Part shown: piece by piece, positions 33,240 through 43,264 of the stretch
How positions within the stretch are numbered: the stretch's first letter is position 1
Layout of the letters: each line of letters opens with the position of its first letter
Assembly: GCF_900177415.1 (NCBI RefSeq)
Contig: NZ_FXAF01000006.1
Location: forward strand, 272,001 to 336,000
Direction: 5' to 3'
Length of the DNA stretch: 64,000 nucleotides
Origin: Xaviernesmea oryzae
GTDB lineage: Bacteria > Pseudomonadota > Alphaproteobacteria > Rhizobiales > Rhizobiaceae
Notes under the pieces: model-generated
The model's input: only the letters and a program-made list of their open reading frames with translations
Database searches by the model: none
What the model was told of the DNA's origin: nothing
Program-made: the position numbers and the translations under genes

Positions 33240-33998
33240 ATGGAGAAGAAATCGTCGCATGGGCAGTGGCAGCAGGTCGAGGAGGACATTGCTGAAGACA
33301 TCCTGACCGGTCGGCTCTCCCCCATGACCCAGCTTCCGAAGGAGGCCGACCTCATGGAGCAGTTCGGCGTCGGCCGCCACACGATCCGGCGGGCCATCTC
33401 CAGTCTTCAGAGCCGCGGGCTCGTGCAGGTCGAGCAGGGCAGGGGCACTTTCGTTCGCGACGGGCGTCTCGAATACCGTCTTTCTGAGCGCACCCGTTTT
33501 TCGCAGAACCTGCTGGACCAAGGCAGGGAGCCTTTCGGCCAGGCCGTCCGCGAAGAGGAGATACCCGCTTCCGCCGCGGTTGCCGAGGCGCTTCGGCTGC
33601 CGCGGGGCGAGCCGGTCTATCATATCGTCCGGCGCGGCTTTGCCGATGACGAACCCATCAACCTATCGAATGCCTATTATCCGGTCCGCCGTTTTCCCGG
33701 TTTCGACAAGGCGCGGCGCGGCGGGCGGAGCGTCAGCCTGATCCTGGCCGAATACGGCGTTCCGGACTACATCCGCTTGCGGACCGACATTCTGGTCCGG
33801 ATGCCGACGCCTGAAGAGGCCCGCCAGCTCGACCAGAGCATGTCCCAGCCGGTCATCGCGTTGAAGAAGGTTGATGTGGATATGAAGGGAACGCCCATCG
33901 CCTATTCGGAAACGGTCTGGCCGGGCGAACGGGTGCAGTTTTCGATCGACAACACCAACCAGCTTCTTGATGTGCTCGGACGGAACAAGGACGTCTGA
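33240..33998 (+). CDS. Second PhnF-like GntR/HutC regulator
   Basis: 252-residue HutC-subfamily regulator. The helix-turn-helix contains LPKEADLMEQFGVGRHTIRR and LVQVEQGRGTFVRDG; the UTRA domain contains VYHIVRRGFADDEPINLSNA and TPIAYSETVWPGERVQFSID. Nearly every block can be aligned with PhnF at 30872-31696, so the two are paralogues. The start at 33240 (MEKKSSHGQW) is chosen over 33183. It is divergent from the dead permease and PfkB kinase and probably controlled that operon; the pathway appears to be decaying. Confidence 0.85.
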   Translation: MEKKSSHGQWQQVEEDIAEDILTGRLSPMTQLPKEADLMEQFGVGRHTIRRAISSLQSRGLVQVEQGRGTFVRDGRLEYRLSERTRFSQNLLDQGREPFGQAVREEEIPASAAVAEALRLPRGEPVYHIVRRGFADDEPINLSNAYYPVRRFPGFDKARRGGRSVSLILAEYGVPDYIRLRTDILVRMPTPEEARQLDQSMSQPVIALKKVDVDMKGTPIAYSETVWPGERVQFSIDNTNQLLDVLGRNKDV

Positions 33999-34019
33999 CG
34001 TGCGTCTGGGACAAGCCTG

Positions 34020-34050
34020 CAAAAAAGAAGGCCCGCCGAAACGGGCCTTC
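34020..34050 (-). terminator. Rho-independent terminator of aqpZ
   Basis: GAAGGCCCG (34027-34035) pairs with CGGGCCTTC (34042-34050) over a six-base loop. On the minus strand a run of T (complement of the A-run ending at 34026) follows directly. It lies 27 bases after the aquaporin stop and 22 bases after the convergent GntR gene. Confidence 0.85.
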
Positions 34051-34076
34051 CTGACGGTGAGGCACCGGAGCCGGTA

Positions 34077-34799
34077 TTAGGCGGGCTCGGCTCCCGCGAT
34101 GCCGCGAGGAGATTCACCCGGCGCGAGGAGCATGCTCCAGATCAGGCCGCCGAGCGTCGCGCCGACCAGCGGCGCCAACCAGAACAGCCAGAGCTGTCCG
34201 AGAGCGCCGTTCTCCGCGAAGAAGACCACCGCGGTCGACCGGGCGGGATTGACCGACGTGTTTGTCACCGGAATCGAAATCAGGTGGATCAGCGTCAAAC
34301 CGAGTCCGATCGCGATGGGAGCAAAACCCGCGGGCGCGGCTTTTGCTGTGGCCCCAAGGATGATAATCAGAAACCCTGCGGTCAGAACGATTTCAGCCAC
34401 GAGAGCCGCTGTCAGGCCGTAGCCGCCGGGTGAGTTGACGCCGTACCCGTTCGAAGCAAAGCCGCCCGCAACGAAATCCGCTTTGCCCGATGCGATGGCA
34501 TAGAGCACAGCGGCCCCGACCAGCCCGCCGACGACCTGGGCTATCCAATAGGGCACCAGATCCTTCCACTCGAATCGGTGGGCTACGGCCAGACCGAGCG
34601 AAACGGCGGGATTGAAGTGCCCTCCGGAAATTCCTCCCACCGCATAAGCCATTGTCAATACTGTCAATCCGAACGCAAACGCAACGCCAACGAAGCCGAT
34701 GCCGAGATCCGGGTAGCTTGCCGCAAGCACGGCGCTGCCGCACCCGCCGAACACAAGCCAGAATGTCCCGATCGCCTCGGCTGCCAATTTCCTGATCAT
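34077..34799 (-). CDS. aqpZ: Aquaporin Z-type water channel
   Basis: 240-residue MIP-family protein with six predicted membrane helices and both pore motifs: [18 protein letters not shown] near residue 60 and [13 protein letters not shown] near residue 180. The second loop has the arginine after NPA that is part of the selectivity filter, and the histidine in [13 protein letters not shown] fits a water-selective AqpZ. A very strong Shine-Dalgarno GAGGAGGTGA precedes the ATG at 34799. It is transcribed alone, with its own terminator. It may serve osmotic adjustment but shows no link with the ectoine genes. Confidence 0.92.
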   Translation of the reverse strand: MIRKLAAEAIGTFWLVFGGCGSAVLAASYPDLGIGFVGVAFAFGLTVLTMAYAVGGISGGHFNPAVSLGLAVAHRFEWKDLVPYWIAQVVGGLVGAAVLYAIASGKADFVAGGFASNGYGVNSPGGYGLTAALVAEIVLTAGFLIIILGATAKAAPAGFAPIAIGLGLTLIHLISIPVTNTSVNPARSTAVVFFAENGALGQLWLFWLAPLVGATLGGLIWSMLLAPGESPRGIAGAEPA

Positions 34800-34901
34800 T
34801 GCGAATCACCTCCTCGTGAGTTCCAACGCATATTTCATAATCCCTTGTTGTTCCGAAGGGAAGGTAGGCGGCTATCGATTCCAGGACGGCGGGTGACGCC
34901 G

Positions 34902-35762
34902 TCACGACGAGGCGGATTGGAAATCCAGGCCGATATCGAGGGTGGGGGCGCTATGAGTGATCCACCCGACCGAGAGGAGATCCACGCCCGATGCCGCGAC
35001 GGCCGCGGCGGTCTCCGGCGTAATGCCGCCGGACGCTTCCGTGATCGCCCGGCCGGCGACGATCGCGACGGCCTCGCGCAGTTCATCGGGTGTCATGTTG
35101 TCGAGAAGCACGGCGTCCACGCCGATCTCCATGGCTTCGTGAAGCTGGGTAAGCGTATCGACCTCCACTTCGATCTTCACCATGTGGCCGACACCCGCCC
35201 TGGCGCGGCGTATGGCTTCCGCGACACCGCCGGCGATCGCGACGTGGTTGTCCTTGATCAGCACGGCATCGTGAAGTGCGAAGCGATGGTTCATGCCGCC
35301 GCCGGCGCGTACGGCGTATTTTTCCAGCGCCCTGAGCCCGGGCGTCGTCTTGCGGGTGCAGACCACCGAAGCCTTGCTGCCCTCGACCGCCGCGACGATG
35401 CCCGCCGTCACGGTGGCGATGCCGGAGAGATGGCCGAGGAAGTTGAGCGCGGTCCGTTCGGCCGTCAAAAGCCCGCGGGAAGGGCCTTCGATCGTGGCGA
35501 TCGTATCGCCCCGCTTCACCGCCGTCCCGTCCGGAACATGGCGTGTGACGCTGATTGCGGGATCCACGAGCTGGAAGGCGAGCTCGGCGGCGTCCAACCC
35601 GGCAATGACGCCGGCCTTGCGGGCGGCCATGATCACCGTCGAGCGATGCTTGGCCGGGATGACGGCGGTCGAAGTGATGTCGCCGGCAAGACCGAGATCT
35701 TCGAGAAGCGCTGCGCGGACCGGCGGCTCGACGATCAGTCGGGGAAGGGGAGCAAGGCTCAT
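34902..35762 (-). CDS. nadC: Nicotinate-nucleotide pyrophosphorylase (carboxylating), NadC
   Basis: 286-residue quinolinate phosphoribosyltransferase. Landmarks are LEDLGLAGDITSTAV, the TALNFLGHLSGIAT helix, CTRKTTPGLRALEKYAVRAG with the catalytic Arg/Lys residues, HRFALHDAVLIKDNHVAIAG, and DAVLLDNMTPDELREAV. It converts quinolinate and PRPP to nicotinate mononucleotide, the third step of de novo NAD synthesis. It follows nadB by 12 bases and ends the nadABC operon. Confidence 0.94.
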   Translation of the reverse strand: MSLAPLPRLIVEPPVRAALLEDLGLAGDITSTAVIPAKHRSTVIMAARKAGVIAGLDAAELAFQLVDPAISVTRHVPDGTAVKRGDTIATIEGPSRGLLTAERTALNFLGHLSGIATVTAGIVAAVEGSKASVVCTRKTTPGLRALEKYAVRAGGGMNHRFALHDAVLIKDNHVAIAGGVAEAIRRARAGVGHMVKIEVEVDTLTQLHEAMEIGVDAVLLDNMTPDELREAVAIVAGRAITEASGGITPETAAAVAASGVDLLSVGWITHSAPTLDIGLDFQSASS

Positions 35763-35774
35763 GTCGGGGACTCC

Positions 35775-37316
35775 TTAGGCACTCCGGGCAATGGGATGGG
35801 AAGCAGCCGCTCGAGCGATATCCAGCGCCTCGGCAAGGCGCATCCTCCGCCGCTCCGCATAGGCGAGCTTGAGCGGGAAATCCGTGCGGGCATGGGCGCC
35901 GCGCGATTCCCGCCGGAGCGAGGCGAAGACCGCGACCAGCAGCGCGACGATGGCGGGATCGGAGGCCTGCCCCTCGTCTTCGACGAGCGGCAGCAGACTT
36001 GCGACCGCGCCATGGATTGCGCCGGCATTGCGCAACACGCCGAGATGGCGGGAAACGATCGGCTGAACGGGGGAAACATCTGCCGATGGGGGGAGACCGG
36101 TCACAGGCAGAGCGCGAGCGCCGTCGGCGGACGTCCCGGCGATGTCCCGGGCTGCCCGCATGCCCATGACGGCGGCTTCGAGCAGCGAATTGCTGGCAAG
36201 CCGGTTCGCTCCATGCAGACCGGTGCAGGCCGTCTCGCCCACCGCCCATAGGCCTTCGACCGAACTGCGGCCGTTCATGTCGGTCGCTACGCCGCCCATG
36301 TGGTAATGGACGGCGGGACGAACGGGAATGCGGTCCTGCGACGGAGCAATGCCGGCCTCCCGGCACAACCGGTCGATAGCCGGGAAACGGCCTGCGAACC
36401 TCTGGCCGAGCGTTTCGCGGGCATCGAGAAAGACACGGCCGCCGCGGGCGATTTCGGCGCTGATCGCCCGGGCCACGATATCCCTCGGAGCGAGTTCGGC
36501 TCCGGGTTCGCGGGCGAGAAACCGTTCGCCTTTCTCGTTGACGAGCACGGCGCCCTCCCCCCGCACCGCCTCGCTTACCAATGCCAGCGGCCGCCGGGGA
36601 AAATCGAGCGCTGTCGGGTGGAACTGCACGAATTCCATATCGGCGAGCTCGGCACCGGCGCGTGCGGCGAGCATGATGCCCTGGCCGTAATTGCCGACGG
36701 GATTGGTGGTCGCATCATAAAGCCCGCCGAGCCCGCCGGTCGCGAGGACCACGCGCGAAGTCGGGAGAAACGCCGCGCCGTTGCCGGTTGCGCAGAGCAG
36801 GCCGGATAGCCTGCCGTCGTCGGTGAGCAGGCGTCGTACCTCGACACCGGCCAGTACGGTGATCGACGGCGTTTCGAGAACGGCATCGGCCAGTGCCCGG
36901 ACGATCGCCGCACCCGATCCGTCACCTTCCACATGCACGATGCGGCGGCGGCAATGGGCTGCTTCCAGGCCGAGCGCCAGCGCCCCGTCCGCTGTCCTGT
37001 CGAAGCGCACGCCGAATCTTTCCAGCATCGCGATGGCGGCAGGCGCCTCATGAAGAATAGATGCGGCGATCGTTGCGTCGCATAATCCGTCGCCGGCGGC
37101 CAGCGTGTCGGCAAGGTGGAGTTCGGGGCTGTCATCCTCGCCAAGGCTCGCGGCAATGCCGCCCTGCGCCCAGGCGCTGGACGTTTCCCCACCCAGGCCG
37201 GCGCGGGTGACGAGCACGACCGGCCGCGGCGCCAGCATCAGCGCCGTCACCAGTCCAGCCAACCCGCTGCCGACGATCGCGATACGGCCCGCGAGGTGAT
37301 CAAGCCCGTCGATCAT
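35775..37316 (-). CDS. nadB: L-aspartate oxidase, NadB
   Basis: 513-residue FAD-dependent oxidase. The N-terminal dinucleotide motif is [15 protein letters not shown]; the FAD/substrate segments [36 protein letters not shown] and [15 protein letters not shown] are the hallmarks of NadB and the related flavoprotein subunits. It oxidises L-aspartate to iminoaspartate, the NadA substrate. Its ATG overlaps the nadA stop by four bases. Somewhat shorter than E. coli NadB at the C-terminus, as in other rhizobia. Confidence 0.94.
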   Translation of the reverse strand: MIDGLDHLAGRIAIVGSGLAGLVTALMLAPRPVVLVTRAGLGGETSSAWAQGGIAASLGEDDSPELHLADTLAAGDGLCDATIAASILHEAPAAIAMLERFGVRFDRTADGALALGLEAAHCRRRIVHVEGDGSGAAIVRALADAVLETPSITVLAGVEVRRLLTDDGRLSGLLCATGNGAAFLPTSRVVLATGGLGGLYDATTNPVGNYGQGIMLAARAGAELADMEFVQFHPTALDFPRRPLALVSEAVRGEGAVLVNEKGERFLAREPGAELAPRDIVARAISAEIARGGRVFLDARETLGQRFAGRFPAIDRLCREAGIAPSQDRIPVRPAVHYHMGGVATDMNGRSSVEGLWAVGETACTGLHGANRLASNSLLEAAVMGMRAARDIAGTSADGARALPVTGLPPSADVSPVQPIVSRHLGVLRNAGAIHGAVASLLPLVEDEGQASDPAIVALLVAVFASLRRESRGAHARTDFPLKLAYAERRRMRLAEALDIARAAASHPIARSA

Positions 37317-38284
37317 ATCGCCAGCATCCTTTCCACCGCCAGACGCGCCGCGGCCGCAACCGCCGGATCGACGGTCACCTCATGGCGGTTCTCCTCCAGC
37401 GCCTTGCGGATGTTGGAAAGGGTGATGCGTTTCATATGTGGGCAGAGATTGCAGGGCCGTACGAATTCCACATCGGGATGATGCACGGCCACATTGTCGC
37501 TCATGGAACATTCCGTCAGAAGCACGACGCGCGCCGGCTTCCTGCTCCCGACATAGTCCGACATGACTGCGGTCGATCCGGCGAAATCCGCCTCCGCCAC
37601 CACATCCGGCGGACATTCGGGGTGGGCGAGCACCAGAACGCCCGGATGGGCTTCGCGCAGGTCGCGGACGTCCTGCGCGTCGAACAGTTCATGCACTTCG
37701 CAATGGCCGTGCCAGGCGATGATCTCGACATCGGTCTCGCGCGCTACGTTCTGCGCCAGATACTCGTCGGGGATCATCAGCACCTTCGGGACGCCGAGCG
37801 ACTCCACCACCTGCTTCGCGTTGCCGGAGGTGCAGCAGATGTCGGAAGCAGCCTTCACGGCGGCGGACGTGTTCACATAGGTGATGACCGGCACGCCCGG
37901 ATGCGCTTGTCGGAGCAGCGCCACGTCTTCCGGAGTGATCGATTCCGCCAGCGAACAGCCTGCCCCCATATCGGGGATCAGTACGGTCTTTTCCGGGTTC
38001 AGGAGCTTCGCCGTTTCCGCCATGAAATGCACGCCGGCAAGCACGATCACGTCCGCATCCACCTCGACGGCCTTGCGGGCCAGCGCCAGGCTGTCGCCGA
38101 CGATATCCGCGACGCCATGAAAGATTTCCGGAGTCTGATAGTTATGGGCGAGGATGACGGCGTTGCGGCGACGCTTCAGATCGAGGATCGCCTCGATATC
38201 GGCCTCGTGAGCCATCCATTCGGCCTTGGGAATGACGCGGCTGACCCGGTCGTAGAGCGTCGATGCGGAAATCAGGGAATTCAC
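37313..38284 (-). CDS. nadA: Quinolinate synthase, NadA
   Basis: 323-residue NadA with a [4Fe-4S] cluster. The cysteine-bearing segments are [23 protein letters not shown] and [13 protein letters not shown]; the substrate region [14 protein letters not shown] begins near residue 40. It condenses iminoaspartate with dihydroxyacetone phosphate. I use the GTG at 38284 (VNSLISAS) because AAAGGAGGCGCCC precedes it at ideal spacing; a longer frame up to 38443 would pass through the operator and is rejected. First gene of nadABC, directly behind an NrtR-type operator. Confidence 0.93.
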   Translation of the reverse strand: MNSLISASTLYDRVSRVIPKAEWMAHEADIEAILDLKRRRNAVILAHNYQTPEIFHGVADIVGDSLALARKAVEVDADVIVLAGVHFMAETAKLLNPEKTVLIPDMGAGCSLAESITPEDVALLRQAHPGVPVITYVNTSAAVKAASDICCTSGNAKQVVESLGVPKVLMIPDEYLAQNVARETDVEIIAWHGHCEVHELFDAQDVRDLREAHPGVLVLAHPECPPDVVAEADFAGSTAVMSDYVGSRKPARVVLLTECSMSDNVAVHHPDVEFVRPCNLCPHMKRITLSNIRKALEENRHEVTVDPAVAAAARLAVERMLAI

Positions 38285-38296
38285 GGGCGCCTCCTT

Positions 38297-38315
38297 TATA
38301 CTCGTGTTGAGTATA
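38297..38315. promoter_or_regulatory. NrtR operator before nadA
   Basis: TATACTC (38297-38303) and GAGTATA (38309-38315) form a perfect 7-base inverted repeat around GTGTT. It lies 13 bases upstream of the nadA GTG and just after the nrtR stop. A second imperfect repeat CTCGA/TCGAG stands at 38335-38345. NrtR of Rhizobiales is known to repress nadABC through palindromes of this kind, so the assignment is strong. Confidence 0.75.
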
Positions 38316-38351
38316 TCTGGCGCAAAGACATATTCTCGAATCGAGTTTATG

Positions 38352-39254
38352 TCAATTGCGCGAGAGAGGAAGTTTCGAGCCGGAAAGCGCCCGTTCCTCG
38401 AGTACCGCATGCCGGTATCGGAAGAGCTTGGCCGGCCGGCCACCCGTTTCGGTGGTCACTTCGCCCGTCTCTTCGATCAGCTCCTGCTGGTCGATCAGCC
38501 GGCGGAAATTCGGCTTGTGCAGCGTCAGCCCGGCCAGCGCTTCGACCGTGCGCTGCAGTTGCAGGAGGGTGAATTTCTCCGGCATCAGTTCGAAGACGAC
38601 GGGCCGGTATTTGATCTTTGCTCGCAGCCGGGCAATCGCGGTCGCGAGAATGCGGCGGTGATCGGCGAACATCTGCCGGCCAAGGCTTTGCTCCCGCGAG
38701 CAGCCGGCTTCCGTCACAAGTCCGGCTTCGTACATCAGCTCGTAGCGCTGCAGAGCGAGATCCTCGTTCCAGGTTGCGTCGTGAAGGCCGAACGTGAAAT
38801 CGATGCGGCGCCGGCGATGCTCGCGATGCGCCGGCGCCGCATCCGCCCAGTCCTGCAGCCGGCCGGTTATGCCGGAAAGAATATCCGGCCTTCCCTTCCG
38901 GTGGTCCTCCCAGGGAAAATATTCGTACCAGCCGTGCCATTCCGGCCTTCCGGCCCCGGGTGCCGCCTGCTCGCGCACCAGCCCGAGATAGCTGATGGAA
39001 ATGGTCCGGCTGCCGGCATTCTCCCGCGTGCGGTCGCGATCGGCAAAGGTGTAGAGCTGTTCCAGATATCCGACCGGGTGCCCCGTCTGGTCCCGGACCC
39101 ATTCCCTGAGGCCTGCCTGAAGACTTCTGTGCCCCAGTTCGAAAGGTCCTGAAGGCAGGGCGTCCCCGGACCTGATCGTCATCACACGCGGTTCCTCGCG
39201 CGTGACGGCGGAAAGAACCGCGATCAACTCGGCATGGGCAAGTCCGATGGTCAA
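38352..39254 (-). CDS. nrtR: NrtR, Nudix-related repressor of NAD synthesis
   Basis: 300-residue NrtR. The N-terminal Nudix-like domain starts [17 protein letters not shown] and includes [20 protein letters not shown] and the GLVREQ region; the Nudix catalytic box is not intact, as expected of a regulator. The C-terminal winged helix holds [20 protein letters not shown] and [19 protein letters not shown]. NrtR represses NAD biosynthesis and releases DNA on binding ADP-ribose or NAD. It is directly upstream of nadABC on the same strand. Confidence 0.9.
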   Translation of the reverse strand: MTIGLAHAELIAVLSAVTREEPRVMTIRSGDALPSGPFELGHRSLQAGLREWVRDQTGHPVGYLEQLYTFADRDRTRENAGSRTISISYLGLVREQAAPGAGRPEWHGWYEYFPWEDHRKGRPDILSGITGRLQDWADAAPAHREHRRRRIDFTFGLHDATWNEDLALQRYELMYEAGLVTEAGCSREQSLGRQMFADHRRILATAIARLRAKIKYRPVVFELMPEKFTLLQLQRTVEALAGLTLHKPNFRRLIDQQELIEETGEVTTETGGRPAKLFRYRHAVLEERALSGSKLPLSRN

Positions 39255-39383
39255 GAAAGCTCCCTGTTGGCTGGCGTCGGATGTGCGGAACGGACCGCCA
39301 GTTTACGCCGACTCGGGAAGACTTTGCCAGCGGTGTCGACAACCGGAGATCTGGCAGGCAGCTTTCGGGCGATCTGTCCTGAC

Positions 39384-40157
39384 CTAATCCTCGATCCTCT
39401 CGTGGGCATCCGCCTTGCCCTGTGCCCAATAGCCGGCAGCCTTGATCCAGGGAAGCGGATATCCGCGCTTTTCGACCAGATGGGTGCGTATGGCACGCGC
39501 GACGGAAGCTTCCGCGGCGATCCAGACGAAGGTTTCCGGTTCAGGGGTGATCTTGTCGAGCACCGAGATCAGGCCTGAGGCATCCGTGGCTTGCGCAAGC
39601 GGGCGGTGCACCCAGAACGTCTCCAGCCTAGCGCGCGTGTCGAAAGCCTGTTCCTCTTCGGGGCCGGCAATGGCCGCTATGGTCGTGATGGCGATGTCCG
39701 CATCCGATTCTTCGATACGGCGGCCGATCGCCGGAAGCGCGGTCTCGTCGCCGATCAGCACCCAGCGCTTCACGCCCGAGACGACAGCCGAGCCGCGCGG
39801 GCCACCGATGGAGAGCTGGCTTCCCGGTGCCGCCTCCAGCGCCCATCGGGTCGCAGGGCCGGCATCGTGGACTGCAAAATCGAGTACCAACGATTTGGCA
39901 TCCCGATCGAACCGTCGGGGCGTATAGTCGCGCCGTTCCGGCTCGCCGGCTGCAGCGGGGAGGAATGTCTTGACGTGATCGTCGGGCGCGGCGCTGACGA
40001 AATCGGCAAGGTCTTCCCCGGTCAACGTGATGCGCAGCATCTGCGGCGTTATGCGCTCGACGGTCGTGACCGTCAGCACGCGCCGCTTGAGCTCGTGGCG
40101 GATACGCTCGATCTTTGGAACGGAGAGGGTGGCCTGTTGCGATGTAAGCTGGTTCAT
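39384..40157 (-). CDS. Siderophore-interacting protein (ferric-siderophore reductase type)
   Basis: 257-residue SIP-family flavoprotein. The FAD-binding half contains RITPQMLRITLTGEDLADF and the FAD motif RDYTPRRFDRDAKSLVLDF; APGSQLSIGGPRGS is the phosphate-binding part. The C-terminal half contains WVLIGDETALPAIGRRI and ETFVWIAAEASVARAIR. Such proteins reduce Fe(III)-siderophores in the cytoplasm with NAD(P)H. The ATG at 40157 has AAAGGA upstream; a longer frame to 40220 is unlikely. A single-gene unit; I saw no siderophore transport genes near it. Confidence 0.87.
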   Translation of the reverse strand: MNQLTSQQATLSVPKIERIRHELKRRVLTVTTVERITPQMLRITLTGEDLADFVSAAPDDHVKTFLPAAAGEPERRDYTPRRFDRDAKSLVLDFAVHDAGPATRWALEAAPGSQLSIGGPRGSAVVSGVKRWVLIGDETALPAIGRRIEESDADIAITTIAAIAGPEEEQAFDTRARLETFWVHRPLAQATDASGLISVLDKITPEPETFVWIAAEASVARAIRTHLVEKRGYPLPWIKAAGYWAQGKADAHERIED

Positions 40158-40380
40158 CTGTGTCCTTTCAGGGATTGAGTTCGACCTGCCGGACACGACC
40201 GCGCAGATCGAAACCGGCAAACCCGATCGATCATGCGCGTTGAGTGACGTTAACGCTTACGTGCAGGGGCTGCGGCCTCTGCAGTGTGAGAACTACATAA
40301 GCAAGCGAAACGGGGAAGACAAGAGTTTCGGATGTTGGCTCCGGCAATTTCCATCGGGTGGAAACCGCACTTCCATGAAG

Positions 40381-41463
40381 CTATGCGGCGAGCCGGCGGC
40401 CGTCCTTAGAGGCTTCGAAGAAATGCAGTTTTGAGACATCCGCCGATAACCAGACCTTTTCACCCAGCTTCAATCGCGAGCGCTCCTTGATCACGACGGA
40501 GAGTCGCGTTCCGCAGCTGTTGGCGATGACGATCGTCTCCGGTCCCGTCGTCTCCACGACCGAGACCATACCGGGAAAAGCTCCCGGAGTATTTTCCTCG
40601 ACGATCGACAGATCCTCCGGGCGGATTGCCAACACCGCAGGACTTCTTTTCAGGATGCCGAGCCTGGCGGAGACGGGGATCGCCGTACCGTCCGATGCGA
40701 TAAAGCGATCGGTACCCGAAGCATCCACCTGCCCCTCGATGAAATTCATCGCCGGCGAGCCGATGAAGCCGGCAACGAAGCGGTTGGCCGGGCGGTCATA
40801 AAGTTCGAGCGGATGGCCGATCTGTTCGATATGGCCGTCGCGCATGACGACGATCTTGTCGGCCATGGTCATGGCTTCGATCTGGTCGTGGGTGACGTAG
40901 ACGGTAGTCGCGCCGAGCCGCTGATGCAGTTCCCTGATCTCCGCGCGCATCTGGACCCTCAGCTTGGCATCGAGGTTCGAGAGCGGCTCGTCGAACAGGA
41001 AGACCTGCGGATTGCGGACGATCGCCCGGCCCATGGCGACCCGCTGGCGCTGGCCGCCTGAAAGCTGTTTCGGCTTGCGGTCGAGCAGCGGTTCGAGGCC
41101 GAGTATTGCCGCAGCGCGCTCTACCGCCTTGTCGATCTCGGGTTGTGCGACGCCTGCGAGCTTCAGGGCGAAGCTCATGTTCTTGCGAACGGTCTTATGG
41201 GGGTAGAGCGCGTAGGATTGGAAGACCATGGCGATGTCCCGCTCCTTCGGCCGGATCGTGTTGACGACGCGGCCGCCTATGCTGATGGTACCGCCAGAAA
41301 TTTCCTCCAGCCCGGCGATCGTCCGCAGGAGAGTCGATTTTCCGCAGCCGGACGGCCCGACCAGCACGACGAATTCTCCGTTCTCCACGGTCATGTCGAC
41401 TTCATGGAGCGCCTGATAGGCCCCGTATCTCTTCACTAGCTTGTTCAATGCAACCTGAGCCAA
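40381..41463 (-). CDS. Sugar ABC importer ATP-binding subunit (UgpC/MalK type)
   Basis: 360-residue MalK-type ATPase. Walker A is GPSGCGKSTLLR, the Q-loop is MVFQSYALYPHKTV, the signature is LSGGQRQR, Walker B is VFLFDEPLSNLDAKLR and the histidine is in YVTHDQIEA. The C-terminal third is the TOBE-type regulatory domain (AIRPEDLSIVEENTP). It is the last gene of a uxuA-SBP-permease-permease-ATPase operon, 30 bases after the inner permease. Residues 1-235 energise import of a sugar-acid-related substrate. Confidence 0.9.
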   Translation of the reverse strand: MAQVALNKLVKRYGAYQALHEVDMTVENGEFVVLVGPSGCGKSTLLRTIAGLEEISGGTISIGGRVVNTIRPKERDIAMVFQSYALYPHKTVRKNMSFALKLAGVAQPEIDKAVERAAAILGLEPLLDRKPKQLSGGQRQRVAMGRAIVRNPQVFLFDEPLSNLDAKLRVQMRAEIRELHQRLGATTVYVTHDQIEAMTMADKIVVMRDGHIEQIGHPLELYDRPANRFVAGFIGSPAMNFIEGQVDASGTDRFIASDGTAIPVSARLGILKRSPAVLAIRPEDLSIVEENTPGAFPGMVSVVETTGPETIVIANSCGTRLSVVIKERSRLKLGEKVWLSADVSKLHFFEASKDGRRLAA

Positions 41464-41493
41464 AGGCTATCCTCCTCCCAATTTCGTTTTCCG

Positions 41494-42321
41494 TCAGCCC
41501 TTCGTCGCGCCGGACATGAGGCCGCTGACGAACATGCGCTGCATCACCAGGAAGATGAGCGCGATCGGTAGTGTCATGACGAAGGAGGCGGCCATGACCG
41601 CGCCCCAGTCGGTGTCGAACTCCGTCGAAAATTCCGCGAGCCCGATCGGCAGCGTCTTCATTTCCTTCTCGGTCGCGAAGGAAAGGGCGAAGACGAATTC
41701 GTTCCAGGTGGCGACGAAGGAATAGAGCGTCACCGCAATGATGCCCGGAGTGACGAGCGGTAGGGAGATGCGGAACAACACGCCGAGCTGCGAAGCGCCG
41801 TCGATGATGGCGGCATCCTCGAGCTCCTTGGGAATGCCGCGGAAATAGCCTGTCAGCATCCAGACGCTCAAGGGAAGGGTGAGAATGAGATAGACGAGGA
41901 TCAGGCCGAGATAGGTATTGATGAGGCCGAGATAGTTGAGAACGATGTAAAGCGGCACGATGACGGTTGCCGTCGGCAAAAGCTGTCCGATCAGCACGAA
42001 GGCAAGCGCCGCCGAGCGGCCACGGAAATCGAAGCGGGCAAAGCCATAGGCGGCGAAGACGGCGAAGACGAGCGCCAGGAACGTGGAGCCGATCGAGATG
42101 ATCAGACTGTTGACGAAATAGCGCGGGATGTTCGATTCGAAGAGGACGTTCTTGAAGTTTGCAAGCGTCGGCGGATCGGGCAGCCATTGCGGTGGTATGG
42201 TATAGAGCTGCGAGAGCGGCTTGAAGGCGGAAACGGCCATCCAGAGGAACGGGAAGACAGCGACGATTACCAGGATCGCGACCGGCAGGGAGATGAGAAG
42301 AGTGCGGCGTGAGTCCTTCAT
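41494..42321 (-). CDS. Sugar ABC importer permease (MalG type)
   Basis: 275-residue inner-membrane permease with six predicted helices. The cytoplasmic EAA loop is LEDAAIIDGASQLGVLFRIS near residue 180, and the C-terminal MALIFLVMQRMFVSGLMSG is typical of MalG/UgpE proteins. The N-terminus MKDSRRTLLISLPVAILVIV enters the membrane directly. It begins three bases after the MalF-type partner stops. Substrate as for the operon, probably a hexuronate or its oligomer. Confidence 0.9.
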   Translation of the reverse strand: MKDSRRTLLISLPVAILVIVAVFPFLWMAVSAFKPLSQLYTIPPQWLPDPPTLANFKNVLFESNIPRYFVNSLIISIGSTFLALVFAVFAAYGFARFDFRGRSAALAFVLIGQLLPTATVIVPLYIVLNYLGLINTYLGLILVYLILTLPLSVWMLTGYFRGIPKELEDAAIIDGASQLGVLFRISLPLVTPGIIAVTLYSFVATWNEFVFALSFATEKEMKTLPIGLAEFSTEFDTDWGAVMAASFVMTLPIALIFLVMQRMFVSGLMSGATKG

Positions 42322-42324
42322 GGC

Positions 42325-43185
42325 TCAGTCCTTTTCCTGCGCCGCGAAGACGCGCATGTAGAGCACGATGATGACCGAAATGAATAGGAAATAGAGCACC
42401 GAGAGAGCCGCGGCGCGGTTGAACTCGAAATACTCGAACGCCTGCACATAGATCTGGATAGGGAAGATCATCGAGCGGTTGGCGGGACCACCGCCGGTGA
42501 TCGAATAGATGATCGTGATGCCGTCCAACGCCCATATGGTGAGGAGCAGTGTGATGGACACAAGCACCGGCCTGAGCTGCGGCAGCATGATATGCCAGAT
42601 CTCGTGCCAGAAACTCGCGCCATCGACCCTGACCGCCTCGTACAGCTCTTCCGGTACGGATTGCAGGCCGGCGAGCACCATGACCGCCACGAAGGGGAAC
42701 ATCTTCCAGGCGTTGACGGCGATCAGCGCCGGCATCACGGTGTTGGGATTGGTGAGCCAGCCGATGGGTTCGGAGATGATTCCGACCTGCATCAGCATAT
42801 AGTTGATGATGCCGTAGTCCGTATGGAACATCCAGGCCCAGGTCATGGCGGCGACGATGCCCGGCACTACCCACGGGATCAGCATCAGGGAGCGCACCAG
42901 CGAGCGGCCGGCAAAATGCTGGTTCAGCAGGATGCCGGCCAGGATCCCGAGCAGGAGCTGGAAGACCACCGAGCCGATGACGTAATAGGCCGTGTTGAAG
43001 AGGATCAGCCTGGTCGACGGCGCACTGATGGCGACGTTGAAATTCCGCATGCCTGAGAAGGCGCCGTTTGCATCTGTGACGCTAAGTTCGGCGGTCGAGA
43101 GCATCGGATAGACGATCAGGGCCGCCAGAAGCAGCATGGTCGGCAGGATGAACCAGACGCCGGGGCTGATATTTCGCAATGTCAT
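42325..43185 (-). CDS. Sugar ABC importer permease (MalF type)
   Basis: 286-residue membrane permease. The first helix is VWFILPTMLLLAALIVYPML; the characteristic loop TDANGAFSGMRNFNVAIS follows. Further on are NTAYYVIGSVVFQLLLGILA and the EAA loop LYEAVRVDGASFWHEIWHIM near residue 180. It pairs with the MalG-type protein at 41494-42321. The gap to the binding-protein gene is 79 bases. Confidence 0.9.
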   Translation of the reverse strand: MTLRNISPGVWFILPTMLLLAALIVYPMLSTAELSVTDANGAFSGMRNFNVAISAPSTRLILFNTAYYVIGSVVFQLLLGILAGILLNQHFAGRSLVRSLMLIPWVVPGIVAAMTWAWMFHTDYGIINYMLMQVGIISEPIGWLTNPNTVMPALIAVNAWKMFPFVAVMVLAGLQSVPEELYEAVRVDGASFWHEIWHIMLPQLRPVLVSITLLLTIWALDGITIIYSITGGGPANRSMIFPIQIYVQAFEYFEFNRAAALSVLYFLFISVIIVLYMRVFAAQEKD

Positions 43186-43264
43186 GGGAAGTCCGAACGT
43201 TATGCGCCCAACCGGACGAGGCCGGGCGCTTCTATCTTGTTTCCGGGATCAGCTGCGATGCGCA

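Noticed and set aside
38285..38443. Longer nadA start at 38443.
   Set aside because: It would place the NrtR operator inside the coding region, and the added residues are not NadA-like; the GTG at 38284 has an ideal Shine-Dalgarno sequence.
40245..40260. CGTTAACG-centred palindrome upstream of the siderophore-interacting protein as an iron or LacI operator.
   Set aside because: It does not resemble a Fur, RirA or Irr site, and a single 8-base palindrome is expected by chance in this length.
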